Shown piece after piece: positions 1-5,836 of a DNA stretch of 7,172 nt. The stretch's first letter is position 1. Every line of letters begins with the position of its first letter. The DNA comes from Chloroflexota bacterium (lineage in GTDB: Bacteria; Chloroflexota; Dehalococcoidia; SZUA-161), in assembly GCA_016865955.1 (NCBI GenBank), contig VGNW01000114.1, positions 1 to 7,172 on the forward strand. The letters are read 5' to 3'. The notes under the pieces were generated by a model. It was not told where the DNA came from. It worked only from the letters and a program-made list of their open reading frames with translations, and did not search any database. The position numbers were made by a program, and so were the translations under genes.

Positions 1-262
1 AGAGAGCGAATATTATACCCGCAGCATCAACATGAAGAGCCAGAGAGATTTTAGGGGAAATATCAAAGAGTACTATCTCCGGATACCTGCCAGCAAGCAA
101 ACAAGGTAGCATTGAAGCCACCAGCCCGAACTTGGCCAGAGCGCCTGCTATGGTCCACAGTTCTCTGACATTAGGCCAGCGTGCCGAGCACAGAATGAGT
201 ACAGCAGCTAGCAGGGAAACGATTACAGCTAGAAGAGGTATTATTGAGAAATAGGTTTCCAT
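1..262 (-). CDS. Second antiporter-like subunit (NuoL/NuoN/MrpD superfamily), N-terminal fragment
   Basis: Only the first 87 codons lie in the window; the gene continues past position 1. The visible protein starts METYFSIIPLLAVIVSLLAA and is very hydrophobic, with about three membrane segments. It ends in a stretch reading SLALHVDAAGIIFAL, which resembles the conserved 'hxhDxxGhhFh' strip before TM4 in proton-translocating NuoL/M/N and MrpA/MrpD subunits. The ATG at 262 is the first start after an in-frame stop and lies 21 bases after the mrpD stop, so it belongs to the same operon. An ATG at 267 is in another frame and stops after eight codons. The family call is fairly safe from context. 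Whether it is an MrpA N-terminal-domain equivalent, a second MrpD, or an MbsH'-like subunit cannot be decided from this fragment. Confidence 0.75.
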   Translation of the reverse strand, partial: METYFSIIPLLAVIVSLLAAVLILCSARWPNVRELWTIAGALAKFGLVASMLPCLLAGRYPEIVLFDISPKISLALHVDAAGIIFAL

Positions 263-283
263 TTCATGTTTCCCATCTTTCTA

Positions 284-1756
284 TCAAAAAGCCCAGCTAA
301 CCGCTGGCTCTAAGACGTTATTTACGATAACTATACTGGCAAGCCCCAAAATCATTATGCCTGCCCCGAGAATTAAAGTGGGTGACAGCATCAATTTGGG
401 AGGCTCTTTCGCCTGTTCAACACTGGCATCGCCACTGGGGGGCGACAGGTAGACTCTCTCCAGTACGCGGAAGAAATAGACTGCGTTAAGCAAACTGCTG
501 AAAACAATTACTGCAACGAAAACCCAGTTGCCAGCGTCCACACCGCCCAGAACCAGGTACCATTTACTGAAAAAACCGCATGTAGGCGGTATCCCTATCA
601 TGGAAAGTGCCGCCACCGTAAATGCACCCATAGTCCACGGCATGCGACGTCCCAACCCCGCAAACCGGCTGATCTCCCAGAGTCCGGTTCTGTAGCGAAT
701 TCCACCTGCGACCTGGAACAGACAGCCCTTCATGAAGGCATGATTTAGAATATGCAGCAATGCTCCGATAAGACCCAGCGGATTTGCCATACCGATGCCC
801 AGAGCAATATACCCGATTTGAGCCACACTACTGTAAGCCAACATACGCCTGAAATCCCTTTGAGCAATCGCCATGACTGAAGCAACCATAACGCCAATCG
901 CACCTAGCCAACCGATTATAACTGTCACAGGCAGGGCATCAGTCAGGTAATCAGGAGAAAATACAGATAGGAGCATCCGTATTAGAACATAGGCGCCAAC
1001 TTTTGTCATAATCGGGGCGATGAGCGCAGTGACCGCGGAGGGGGCATAGGTATAAGCATCCGGCAGCCAGACATGCAAAGGGAATAAAGCCATCTTAAGC
1101 CCAATGCCGATGACAATAAGCGCCACAGCAGCTATTATGGTGTTTGCGTCACTTACTTCGGGTAATATGTGGGCTACGTCAGCCATATTGAGGGAGCCTG
1201 TAGCGAAATAGATGAAGCCTACACCTAAAAGGTAAAAGCAGGCTCCCAGTGTGCCCAGGATAGCATAACGAAATGCAGCTATGGGCGCCTTCTTACCTCC
1301 GACAGCAATCAGGGCGTAGGCTGTCAGCGAAGCAATCTCGAGGAAAACGAAGAGGTTGAACAGGTCGCCAGACACGATAATGCCTGTTAGTCCCGCCAGC
1401 AGTAACAACACCAGCGCATATAGGGGCACGATTCTTTCCGGTACTTCTTGCAGAAAAGAACGGCGTGAATATACTACGCTGATCAGCCCTATAAAAGTGA
1501 CAATAACCGCCATAAAGGCTGATAGGTGATCGAGCACATACTCAATCCCGATAGGAGGTACCCACCCCCCAATATAGTAATGTTGCGTTCCGTATCGCAG
1601 AACTTGCACGAGCCCCAGGATAGAAAATACAAACGAAGCCAGAACCCCTAAGACTGTTAGAGGGAAAGTTAGATTTTTCCTCAATAAGCCTGCCAGGAAA
1701 ACGATAAAAGAAAAAAGAAGTAATGATACGGGGATTAAAACGGGCAACTGGTTCAA
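284..1756 (-). CDS. mrpD: Na+/H+ antiporter subunit D (MrpD/MnhD, MbhH-like)
   Basis: A 490-residue membrane protein of the NuoM/NuoN/MrpD family that moves protons, probably in exchange for Na+, across the cytoplasmic membrane. About 14 helices are expected and the length is normal. The ion-path residues are visible: Glu140 in FVFLEIASL (TM5), Lys221 in LKMALFPLHVWLPDAY (TM7), Lys252 in TKVGAYVLIR (TM8), His335/His339 in LLHILNHAFMKG with Lys343, and Lys398 in GFFSKWYL (TM12). The start is TTG at 1756, sharing TTGA with the mrpC stop; AAGGA at 1763-1767 lies six bases upstream and supports it. The family call is very secure. Its partner complex (stand-alone Mrp or the membrane arm of a respiratory complex) is an inference from neighbours. 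Confidence 0.95.
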   Translation of the reverse strand: MNQLPVLIPVSLLLFSFIVFLAGLLRKNLTFPLTVLGVLASFVFSILGLVQVLRYGTQHYYIGGWVPPIGIEYVLDHLSAFMAVIVTFIGLISVVYSRRSFLQEVPERIVPLYALVLLLLAGLTGIIVSGDLFNLFVFLEIASLTAYALIAVGGKKAPIAAFRYAILGTLGACFYLLGVGFIYFATGSLNMADVAHILPEVSDANTIIAAVALIVIGIGLKMALFPLHVWLPDAYTYAPSAVTALIAPIMTKVGAYVLIRMLLSVFSPDYLTDALPVTVIIGWLGAIGVMVASVMAIAQRDFRRMLAYSSVAQIGYIALGIGMANPLGLIGALLHILNHAFMKGCLFQVAGGIRYRTGLWEISRFAGLGRRMPWTMGAFTVAALSMIGIPPTCGFFSKWYLVLGGVDAGNWVFVAVIVFSSLLNAVYFFRVLERVYLSPPSGDASVEQAKEPPKLMLSPTLILGAGIMILGLASIVIVNNVLEPAVSWAF

Positions 1757-2130
1757 GAGTCTTCCTTCATCATTCTTGAGATTTCCCGCTCGTCGATACT
1801 GTGGTAGCGGCGATAAATCAACAGCAATAGAGCCAGAGCTACTCCATTTGTCGCCACCATGACCACGATAGCAGTCAGCATAAGAACATGCGGGAGGGGA
1901 TTTACATATAGCGCCGGGTTAGTCACACCCAACTCCGGGTCGTATGTTGGTACCGTAGCCCCGAATTTGACGCTTGTTGATATGAAAAAGAGAATAATAG
2001 CTGTCTGGAAGATATTCATGCCTATTAGTTTCTTCATCAAATTATGTTTACCAACCATACCCCAGATGCCGATTGCCATCAGCAAGGTACTCAAATAGTA
2101 TGGATAGTAGTCTATGATTGTCTGAATCAC
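1753..2130 (-). CDS. mrpC: Na+/H+ antiporter subunit C (MrpC/MnhC, MbhG-like, NuoK homologue)
   Basis: A 125-residue protein with three membrane helices (about residues 12-27, 35-52 and 80-106) and a charged C-terminal tail. The NuoK/MrpC signatures are present: KHNLMKKLIGMNIFQTAIIL (28-47) and NPLPHVLMLTAIVVMVATNG (77-96). It lacks the two membrane glutamates of NuoK, as expected for the Mrp/Mbh branch. In Mrp and Mbh structures this subunit packs beside MrpD and helps join it to the rest of the complex. The start is GTG at 2130, overlapping the mrpB stop as GTGA, so translation is probably coupled. The usual PLPQ motif reads PLPH here (His81). A 19-residue polar loop between helices 2 and 3 (about 57-75) is longer than in NuoK. 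Confidence 0.93.
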   Translation of the reverse strand: MIQTIIDYYPYYLSTLLMAIGIWGMVGKHNLMKKLIGMNIFQTAIILFFISTSVKFGATVPTYDPELGVTNPALYVNPLPHVLMLTAIVVMVATNGVALALLLLIYRRYHSIDEREISRMMKEDS

Positions 2131-2561
2131 TGTCTCTCCCCAGTCAGGCTATCAAAGATAGAAACCAAAACCCCGAAAACGCCCAGGGCAACGCCAATCT
2201 CAACAAACAGGATGCCAAGATACCTTTTCTCAGCGACAGAAATACCAGGAATTGGTAGATGGGCATAGTCCAGATACATTCCTCCCGAAAGTAGTGCAGC
2301 AAGTCCAGTGCCTCCGTATATGAGTAGACCAATGGCTCCCAGAATAGGCGCTAGTTTAGGGGGAAACTTCTTGCTTGTCTGCTGTTTTCCGAGGGACAAC
2401 CTTAGTAAAATAACACCCGCTGCTATAATGGTCCCTCCCTGGAACCCGCCTCCAGGACTGTAATGACCGAATATGACCACATATAAGCCGAACAAAAGGA
2501 TAAACGGTGATATCACTCTACAGACCAGATCAACGATGATATTACGATACCTAGTTATCAT
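2127..2561 (-). CDS. mrpB: Na+/H+ antiporter subunit B (MrpB/MnhB, MbhF-like)
   Basis: A 144-residue, four-helix membrane protein. The family hallmark GHYSPGGGFQGG is at residues 32-43; Pro36 and Phe40 sit at positions whose equivalents matter for antiport in alkaliphilic Bacillus Mrp. A second family feature is an acidic helix, LFVEIGVALGVFG (118-130), with Glu121 in the membrane. In the complex, MrpB lies between the MrpA C-terminal helices and MrpC. It starts with ATG at 2561, overlapping the previous gene by 11 bases, and ends in GTGA shared with mrpC. Length and motif order are normal for a stand-alone MrpB. In some bacteria MrpB is fused to MrpA; here it is separate. Confidence 0.94.
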   Translation of the reverse strand: MITRYRNIIVDLVCRVISPFILLFGLYVVIFGHYSPGGGFQGGTIIAAGVILLRLSLGKQQTSKKFPPKLAPILGAIGLLIYGGTGLAALLSGGMYLDYAHLPIPGISVAEKRYLGILFVEIGVALGVFGVLVSIFDSLTGERQ

Positions 2562-2832
2562 CAGGTTTTTCCTTCATAAGCAGGAGAATACATACAACGC
2601 CAGCGGTGAAGATAACAGTCGTTTCGCCAAATGTGTCATAACCACGGTAATCAGCAAGCACGGCCGTCACTATGTTAGGGGTGTCTGTCTCCTCGAGTGA
2701 TTTTTCAATATAGTAAGGGGAAACATGAAGGTTCGCCGGTGCCTCTGGGTCTCCGTAACGAGGCAAATCCTCCTCAGCATATAGCAATAATGCTCCAAAC
2801 AGAAGCACAATTATCAGCGCAAGCCACTTCAA
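2551..2832 (-). CDS. MbhE-type subunit (C-terminal MrpA piece)
   Basis: A 93-residue protein with an N-terminal helix (about 2-18), a polar extracytoplasmic segment, and a second helix (about 68-86). The hallmark NIVTAVLADYRGYDTFGETT (53-72) is the conserved block found near the C-terminal end of MrpA and in hydrogenase subunit MbhE; Asp61, Arg63, Asp66 and Glu70 are the charged residues. In Mrp and Mbh structures this region forms part of the proposed sodium path next to the MbhD-type helices. The start is TTG at 2832, sharing TTGA with the previous stop, with GGAGG about nine bases upstream. A downstream GTG is out of frame. As a separate gene it shows that MrpA is split in the archaeal manner. 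Confidence 0.9.
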   Translation of the reverse strand: MKWLALIIVLLFGALLLYAEEDLPRYGDPEAPANLHVSPYYIEKSLEETDTPNIVTAVLADYRGYDTFGETTVIFTAGVVCILLLMKEKPDDN

Positions 2833-3074
2833 TCCCTTGACCTCCGGCCTACAAAAAATAGGGCAGCAATCAAAAACACACCACTAACTCCAGCACCTAC
2901 TGCTGCTTCAGTGAAAGCAACATCGACAGCACCCATCTCAGCATAGATTAGTGCTACGCTGAAACTGAATGCCATTAATATGAATCCTGCTGCAAGCAGG
3001 TCGCGAATCCTGAGTGCCGCGAGTGCAGCCGCAATGGCAATAATGAAAAGGACTAAGGTAATCTCCCAGTTCAT
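2829..3074 (-). CDS. MbhD-type subunit (DUF4040, MrpA C-terminal piece)
   Basis: An 81-residue protein of about three helices. The diagnostic block is EMGAVDVAFTEAAVGAGVSG (46-65), with Asp51 and Glu56. The same block occurs near the C-terminal end of bacterial MrpA and in MbhD/MbsD of archaeal membrane-bound hydrogenase and sulfane sulfur reductase, where the membrane glutamate is thought to take part in ion transfer. The ATG at 3074 overlaps the mrpG stop as ATGA. Directly downstream is the MbhE-type gene, so the two together replace the MrpA C-terminal region. No NuoL-like N-terminal domain is attached; that role may fall to mrpD or to the gene at the left edge. Confidence 0.9.
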   Translation of the reverse strand: MNWEITLVLFIIAIAAALAALRIRDLLAAGFILMAFSFSVALIYAEMGAVDVAFTEAAVGAGVSGVFLIAALFFVGRRSRD

Positions 3075-3448
3075 GCTTTCTTTCCCGAGTCATCTATTTC
3101 AGATACTGCTTCTTCCACAATCCTGTCTTCTGCACTCTCCACAGATTCCTTTCTTCCCCCTTTAACCCACGGCTGCAAGGCTGAACGGATGGCTGCTCGA
3201 GCAATCACATGCGTAGCCGTAGGATTTACCAGGGCGATGAACAACAACATGAGTAATAGCTTCACAGTGCTTAGTTCCAGTCCGTTGTAAATAGCTAATC
3301 CCCCTATAACCAGCATCGCACCCAATGTCTCTGATTTACCCACTGCGTGAGTACGAGTATAGAAATCCGGCAATCGTATGATTCCCACACTGCTCACTGT
3401 CAGAAAGAAAAGCCCGCAAAATACGAGTATAGCAGCCAGTATTGTCAC
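3071..3448 (-). CDS. mrpG: Na+/H+ antiporter subunit G (MrpG/MnhG, MbhC-like)
   Basis: A 125-residue protein with three membrane helices. The family signatures are GIIRLPDFYTRTHAVGKSET (22-41) and NPTATHVIARAA (75-86); Pro76 in the NP pair is at a site known from Bacillus Mrp mutagenesis to affect activity. After residue 90 there is a charged, acidic tail (about 97-125, with ESVESAEDRIVEEAVSE), somewhat longer than in minimal MrpG proteins and probably cytoplasmic. The start is GTG at 3448, overlapping the mrpF stop as GTGA, with a strong GGAGGT (3454-3459) five bases upstream. MrpE, F and G form a small helical bundle that completes the antiporter on the side away from MrpD. Confidence 0.93.
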   Translation of the reverse strand: MTILAAILVFCGLFFLTVSSVGIIRLPDFYTRTHAVGKSETLGAMLVIGGLAIYNGLELSTVKLLLMLLFIALVNPTATHVIARAAIRSALQPWVKGGRKESVESAEDRIVEEAVSEIDDSGKKA

Positions 3449-3717
3449 AACTTACCTCCCCGGCGTTTTTCCAGGTATTTCCCTGTGGCGATAGTTCCTA
3501 TGAAGTTGAGCACTGCGTAGACAAGTGCCAAATCGATGAACATGTCGATTCTTCCATAAACAAAGCCCAATATAGCTAATAAAACCGCACCTTTAGTTCC
3601 TATCAGTCCCGCTGCAATAACACGGTCGAACAGCGTGGGACCAGCTAATACGCGGTAGAGAGGCAGTAAGATTAAAACGGCAACGAAGACTGCGACAGCT
3701 ATAAATGGAACATCCAC
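3445..3717 (-). CDS. mrpF: Na+/H+ antiporter subunit F (MrpF/MnhF, MbhB-like)
   Basis: A 90-residue, three-helix protein with the family block LYRVLAGPTLFDRVIAAG (20-37). Asp31 in this block corresponds to a functionally important Asp of Bacillus MrpF. A second conserved part is DMFIDLALVYAVLNFIGT (58-75). I place the start at GTG 3717, which overlaps the mrpE stop by one base (TAGTG) and has GAGGAA eight bases upstream. An earlier in-frame GTG at 3747 would add ten polar residues lying inside mrpE and has no better ribosome site. The short version matches the usual family N-terminus, which goes straight into the first helix. It ends in GTGA shared with mrpG. Confidence 0.92.
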   Translation of the reverse strand: MDVPFIAVAVFVAVLILLPLYRVLAGPTLFDRVIAAGLIGTKGAVLLAILGFVYGRIDMFIDLALVYAVLNFIGTIATGKYLEKRRGGKL

Positions 3718-4346
3718 TATTTCAATTCCTCGAGAGAGTGTGCCCACTTAACATCGGGGGGAGGTTCCTTGTTCTCGCCAAAAGCCGTGCTCACTTTATT
3801 TTGCATCAATCCTGTTACCAGGTTTTCCGCCGACTCCGGAGTCAGCGCATGCACAACATATGTATCCTTCCTCAGATCGACTGTAACAGTACCAGGCGTT
3901 ATAGTAATTGAATTAGCTAGAGTTACTCGTGAAACTTCCTTCTTCAGTTGTGTCCTGAATTTAAGCAATACCGGGTCAATAGGAATCCTAGGGTGGATAA
4001 TCAAATAGGCCACCTGCAGATTGGCTTTCACTATCTCGACAAACAACCACATTATGTAAGCAAACAGCCGCAAAGAGAAAACAAAAGCAAACGCAATATT
4101 GAGTCCTCTCCCTCTGTCACTTTTCCTGCTGAAATACAGGAAATCATTTGTCAGGAGGGTCACAATAAGCGCACAGATCGCCCCAGCGATGATGTAGTGA
4201 AGTTCGTAATGACCGGAAAGAACAATCCAGAAAGCAAATAAGACAAGAAACTCCAGCGCCAAAGCGCTGTACTTTGTGCGCCACCAACTCAACAAATTCC
4301 TGAAGATAGAAGCCACTGATTTCCTGTACATATCAGTACAATACAT
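3717..4346 (-). CDS. mrpE: Na+/H+ antiporter subunit E (MrpE/MnhE, MbhA-like)
   Basis: First gene of the operon; up to 209 residues. Two or three helices lie in about 28-70 and 84-108, followed by a cytoplasmic domain. The family signature is LANSITITPGTVTVDL (143-158); Thr150 and Pro151 match a Thr-Pro pair important in Bacillus MrpE. A motif reading IVKANLQVAYLIIHP (105-119) is also typical. The start is uncertain. ATG 4346 gives the longest form, but its upstream GAGGG is too close. ATG 4331 has no ribosome site. GTG 4316 has AGGA five bases upstream and fits best with the promoter proposed here, giving 199 residues. The core family domain is untouched by the choice. The C-terminal 20 residues are polar and end in a stop overlapping mrpF. 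Confidence 0.92.
   Translation of the reverse strand: MYCTDMYRKSVASIFRNLLSWWRTKYSALALEFLVLFAFWIVLSGHYELHYIIAGAICALIVTLLTNDFLYFSRKSDRGRGLNIAFAFVFSLRLFAYIMWLFVEIVKANLQVAYLIIHPRIPIDPVLLKFRTQLKKEVSRVTLANSITITPGTVTVDLRKDTYVVHALTPESAENLVTGLMQNKVSTAFGENKEPPPDVKWAHSLEELK
3718..3731 (-). promoter_or_regulatory. Ribosome binding site deciding the mrpF start
   Basis: GAGGAA (minus strand, 3731-3726) lies inside the last codons of mrpE, eight bases before GTG 3717. This spacing favours GTG 3717 over the upstream in-frame GTG at 3747. Confidence 0.6.
4322..4325 (-). promoter_or_regulatory. Possible ribosome binding site for an alternative mrpE start
   Basis: AGGA on the minus strand, five bases before an in-frame GTG at 4316. 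If the promoter at 4343-4372 is right, transcription starts near 4336, after ATG 4346, and this site would direct the true start. Confidence 0.35.
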
Positions 4347-4369
4347 TACCCTCGCCGAGGGAATATTGT
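4338..4369. promoter_or_regulatory. Palindromic operator-like site upstream of mrpE
   Basis: CCCTCGCCGAGGG (4349-4361) is a perfect inverted repeat with six-base arms and a one-base centre. Outer ACAATA (4338-4343) and TATTGT (4364-4369) extend the symmetry, though the gaps to the core are unequal (5 and 2 bases). It fills the spacer and -10 of the candidate promoter, where a dimeric regulator would block transcription. A hairpin in RNA is another reading. It is not followed by a T run in either direction, so a terminator is unlikely. Confidence 0.4.
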
Positions 4370-4372
4370 CAA
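4343..4372 (-). promoter_or_regulatory. Candidate promoter of the mrp operon
   Basis: A perfect -35 box TTGACA (minus strand, 4372-4367), an 18-base spacer, and a weak -10 box TAATGT (4348-4343, three of six matches). The predicted transcription start is near 4336. This is the only consensus -35 box I see upstream of mrpE. The weak -10 and the palindrome in the spacer suggest a regulated promoter. Confidence 0.4.
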
Positions 4373-4533
4373 CAGTATCTCCCTCGAATTTTTACATGAT
4401 ATTTCACAAATATCTAAAATGTGAGAAGCTTGAATTTATCAAATCTTGCGATAGAAAACCATCAACTCAATGACAGGCTGCGCTCGAATAAGGTTAGAAA
4501 TGTAGATGATTACCGCCTGAATTCACGAGAGGT

Positions 4534-4562
4534 TTGTCCCCCACATTCGCTTGTGTTAGACT
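4534..4562 (+). promoter_or_regulatory. surE: Candidate surE promoter
   Basis: A -35-like TTGTCC (4534-4539), a 17-base spacer, and a -10-like TAGACT (4557-4562) preceded by TGT, an extended -10 arrangement. Each box matches consensus at four of six bases. Transcription would start near 4569, about 18 bases before surE. The rest of the 240-base divergent intergenic region (4373-4530) shows no further clear element. Confidence 0.35.
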
Positions 4563-4572
4563 AAAGACGTGT

Positions 4573-4578
4573 AAGGAG
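4573..4578 (+). promoter_or_regulatory. surE: Ribosome binding site fixing the surE TTG start
   Basis: AAGGAG lies eight bases before TTG 4587. The encoded protein then begins MRILVTNDDG, the standard SurE N-terminus, so the TTG start is well supported. Confidence 0.8.
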
Positions 4579-4586
4579 ACCTGCTT

Positions 4587-5399
4587 TTGAGAATACTTGT
4601 CACCAACGACGATGGAATCGCTGCCCGCGGACTCTGGGCGCTGGTTAGGGAGCTGAGAAGAGTCGCCGAGGAGGTGGTTGTAGTAGCACCGGACCGCGAC
4701 CAGAGCGGCATCGGCACAGCAGTCACCCTGCATCACCCCGTCAGGGTAAGCCCTGTCCCTCCCGAAGCCACCAGAGTCGAGTCATACGCTGTGGAAGGCA
4801 CCCCTGCCGATACCGTCATCCTGGCGCTGAAGACAATACTCAAAGATAAAAAAGTGGACATGGTCTTCTCTGGCATCAACGAAGGCTCGAATCTGGGTAA
4901 CGATGTGCTGATATCAGGCACAGTCAGCGCTGCCCTCCAGGGCTATTTCTACGGGCTTCCCTCCGTTGCGGTATCGGTTGCTGCTATCAAGAGAGTACGC
5001 TTTGATATCGCCGCCAAGTTCGCCGCCCTGATAGCCGCGCAGTTTGCAGCCAACGATATGCCGCAGAAGTTCCTGCTGAATATAAATCTGCCCAATCTGC
5101 CTCTGAACAAGATTAACGGCGTGGAAGTAACACGCCTCGGTGAACGCAGCTATATGGATAATATCAAAGCCGGCCATGACGGGAAAAGGAAGTACTACTG
5201 GATTGTGCGCGGCAAACCCGACTGGAAAGAGGTAGAGGGGACAGACATCTGGGCACTGGGGCAGAACAAAATCTCAATCACACCGCTGCAAAGCGACCTG
5301 AGCAGTCAGGGGCAGCTTGAACCGTTGGATAGAGCCTTTCCTGCGCTGTTTCAAGGCCTCAAGGAGGGCGACAAGGTTAAGCGGAGCAGAAGAGGATAA
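4587..5399 (+). CDS. surE: 5'/3'-nucleotidase SurE
   Basis: SurE is a cytoplasmic metal-dependent phosphatase that removes phosphate from nucleoside monophosphates; some members also act on 3'-nucleotides and short polyphosphate. The 270-residue length is normal for the family. Metal ligands are all present: Asp8 and Asp9 in VTNDDG, Ser40 in PDRDQSGIGTAVTLHHP, and Asn98 in FSGINEGSNLGNDVLISGTV. Other family landmarks are AVEGTPADTV (68-77) and ISITPLQSDL (229-238). The TTG start is fixed by AAGGAG and by homology. The C-terminal 30 residues (from QLEPL at 243) are variable in the family and are echoed in frame by the remnant at 6168-6285. It is divergent from the mrp operon and convergent with the small membrane gene at 5495, and it appears to be a single-gene unit. 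Confidence 0.97.
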   Translation: MRILVTNDDGIAARGLWALVRELRRVAEEVVVVAPDRDQSGIGTAVTLHHPVRVSPVPPEATRVESYAVEGTPADTVILALKTILKDKKVDMVFSGINEGSNLGNDVLISGTVSAALQGYFYGLPSVAVSVAAIKRVRFDIAAKFAALIAAQFAANDMPQKFLLNINLPNLPLNKINGVEVTRLGERSYMDNIKAGHDGKRKYYWIVRGKPDWKEVEGTDIWALGQNKISITPLQSDLSSQGQLEPLDRAFPALFQGLKEGDKVKRSRRG

Positions 5400-5419
5400 A
5401 CTCTGACGAAACTTCACGT

Positions 5420-5445
5420 AGGGGCCGACCCATGTGTCTGCCCTT
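5420..5445. repeat. Small palindromic intergenic element
   Basis: AGGGGCCGAC (5420-5429) and GTCTGCCCTT (5436-5445) pair around a six-base loop with one mismatch and one G-U pair. No T run follows on either strand, so it resembles a REP-like intergenic palindrome more than a terminator. It shares the GTAGGGGC core (5418-5425) with the two longer copies at 5484 and 5837. Confidence 0.4.
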
Positions 5446-5458
5446 ATCTAAACATAGC

Positions 5459-5487
5459 GTCGGTGCTTGGCCACCGGCTTGTTGTAG
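5459..5487 (+). terminator. Possible weak terminator of surE
   Basis: GTCGGTG (5459-5465) pairs with CACCGGC (5472-5478) around a six-base loop, giving seven pairs including one G-U. It is followed by TTGTTGT, a poor T run. It sits about 60 bases after the surE stop. The second tandem unit keeps the right arm but not the full hairpin. Confidence 0.3.
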
Positions 5488-5498
5488 GGGCAATTCAC
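5484..5498. repeat. GTAGGGGCAATTCAC short repeat, copy 1
   Basis: GTAGGGGCAATTCAC at the downstream end of the first small gene. An identical 15-base copy is at 5837-5851, and the GTAGGGGC core recurs at 5418. It resembles half of a longer palindromic intergenic repeat whose other arm is not recognisable here. It overlaps the 3' end of the gene by four bases. Confidence 0.6.
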
Positions 5499-5731
5499 GA
5501 GTCCTCTCTGCTCTTTCTAGGGCCTCTGAATGCCATTAGTAGTAGCAAAACACCACCAATCAGAAATAATCCCCCGAATACGCTAAACATAAATGCAAGA
5601 ACTCGTTCCGGGTCAAAACCAAACTTCGCAAAATCCCAGACGGCCAAAAAGATTAAATAAGTACCTATGCCTGTCAGAGAGACCCCGAAAATAACGGCCA
5701 AAATTGGGAGGATCTTTCTCTTTGGCATCAT
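5495..5731 (-). CDS. Small two-helix membrane protein, paralogue 1 (unknown function)
   Basis: I do not recognise this 78-residue protein. It has a short basic N-terminus (MMPKRK), a first helix (about 8-30, PILAVIFGVSLTGIGTYLIF), a polar linker with WDFAKFGFDPER (31-42), a second helix (about 45-68, FMFSVFGGLFLIGGVLLLLM) and a basic tail, FRGPRKSRED. Both ends are positively charged, which predicts cytoplasmic N- and C-termini with the linker outside. It aligns over its whole length with the protein at 5848-6087, with one single-residue gap. The ATG at 5731 is directly followed by a second ATG; the upstream ribosome site is weak. A promoter at 5752-5780 suggests a monocistronic transcript. 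DNA conservation with its twin favours a real gene over a chance frame. Confidence 0.8.
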   Translation of the reverse strand: MMPKRKILPILAVIFGVSLTGIGTYLIFLAVWDFAKFGFDPERVLAFMFSVFGGLFLIGGVLLLLMAFRGPRKSREDS

Positions 5732-5751
5732 ATATCTTTTTTACTTAGGCC

Positions 5752-5780
5752 ATTCTATCGAGATATTTACTATTATGCAA
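5752..5780 (-). promoter_or_regulatory. Promoter of small membrane gene 1
   Basis: TTGCAT (minus strand, 5780-5775), a 17-base spacer and TAGAAT (5757-5752), which matches five of six -10 consensus bases. The same boxes and spacing precede the twin gene at 6108-6136, although the spacers differ at several bases. The predicted RNA leader is about 14 bases. Confidence 0.6.
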
Positions 5781-5836
5781 CTCAGAATAGAAATAAAACA
5801 ATATCTAAGAAACAGTGCTCCGCCACCGGCCCATTC

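Larger units (their letters stand above)
5463..5814. repeat. Tandem duplication, unit 1
   Basis: This unit matches 5815-6170 at an offset of 352-356 bases along most of its length. Aligned landmarks are GCCACCGGC (5470/5822), GTAGGGGCAATTCAC (5484/5837), CTCTGAATGCCATTAG inside both genes, CCCCGAAAATAACGGCCAAA near the 5' ends of the genes, and the promoter ATTCTATCG to ATGCAA (5752/6108). The repeat therefore carries a whole gene, its promoter and its downstream flank. Confidence 0.85.

Noticed and set aside
241..267. ATG at 267 as start of the left-edge gene
   Set aside because: That frame stops after eight codons. The ATG at 262 opens the frame with the antiporter-like protein.
2144..2332. 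Minus-strand open frame of 62 codons inside mrpB
   Set aside because: It is an alternative frame of mrpB, whose own frame carries the hallmark GHYSPGGGFQGG.
1859..2700. Open frames of 74-79 codons on the plus strand opposite mrpC, mrpB and the MbhE-type gene
   Set aside because: They lie antisense to genes with clear family motifs, show no recognisable domains, and have no supporting ribosome sites.
4349..4361. CCCTCGCCGAGGG palindrome as a terminator
   Set aside because: There is no T run on either side, no gene ends next to it, and it overlaps a consensus -35 region.
3705..4473. Several plus-strand open frames opposite mrpE and mrpF
   Set aside because: They are antisense to motif-bearing subunits, and their predicted products look like random composition.
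4494..5177. Minus-strand open frames opposite surE
   Set aside because: SurE is unmistakable on the plus strand; the antisense frames have no family features.
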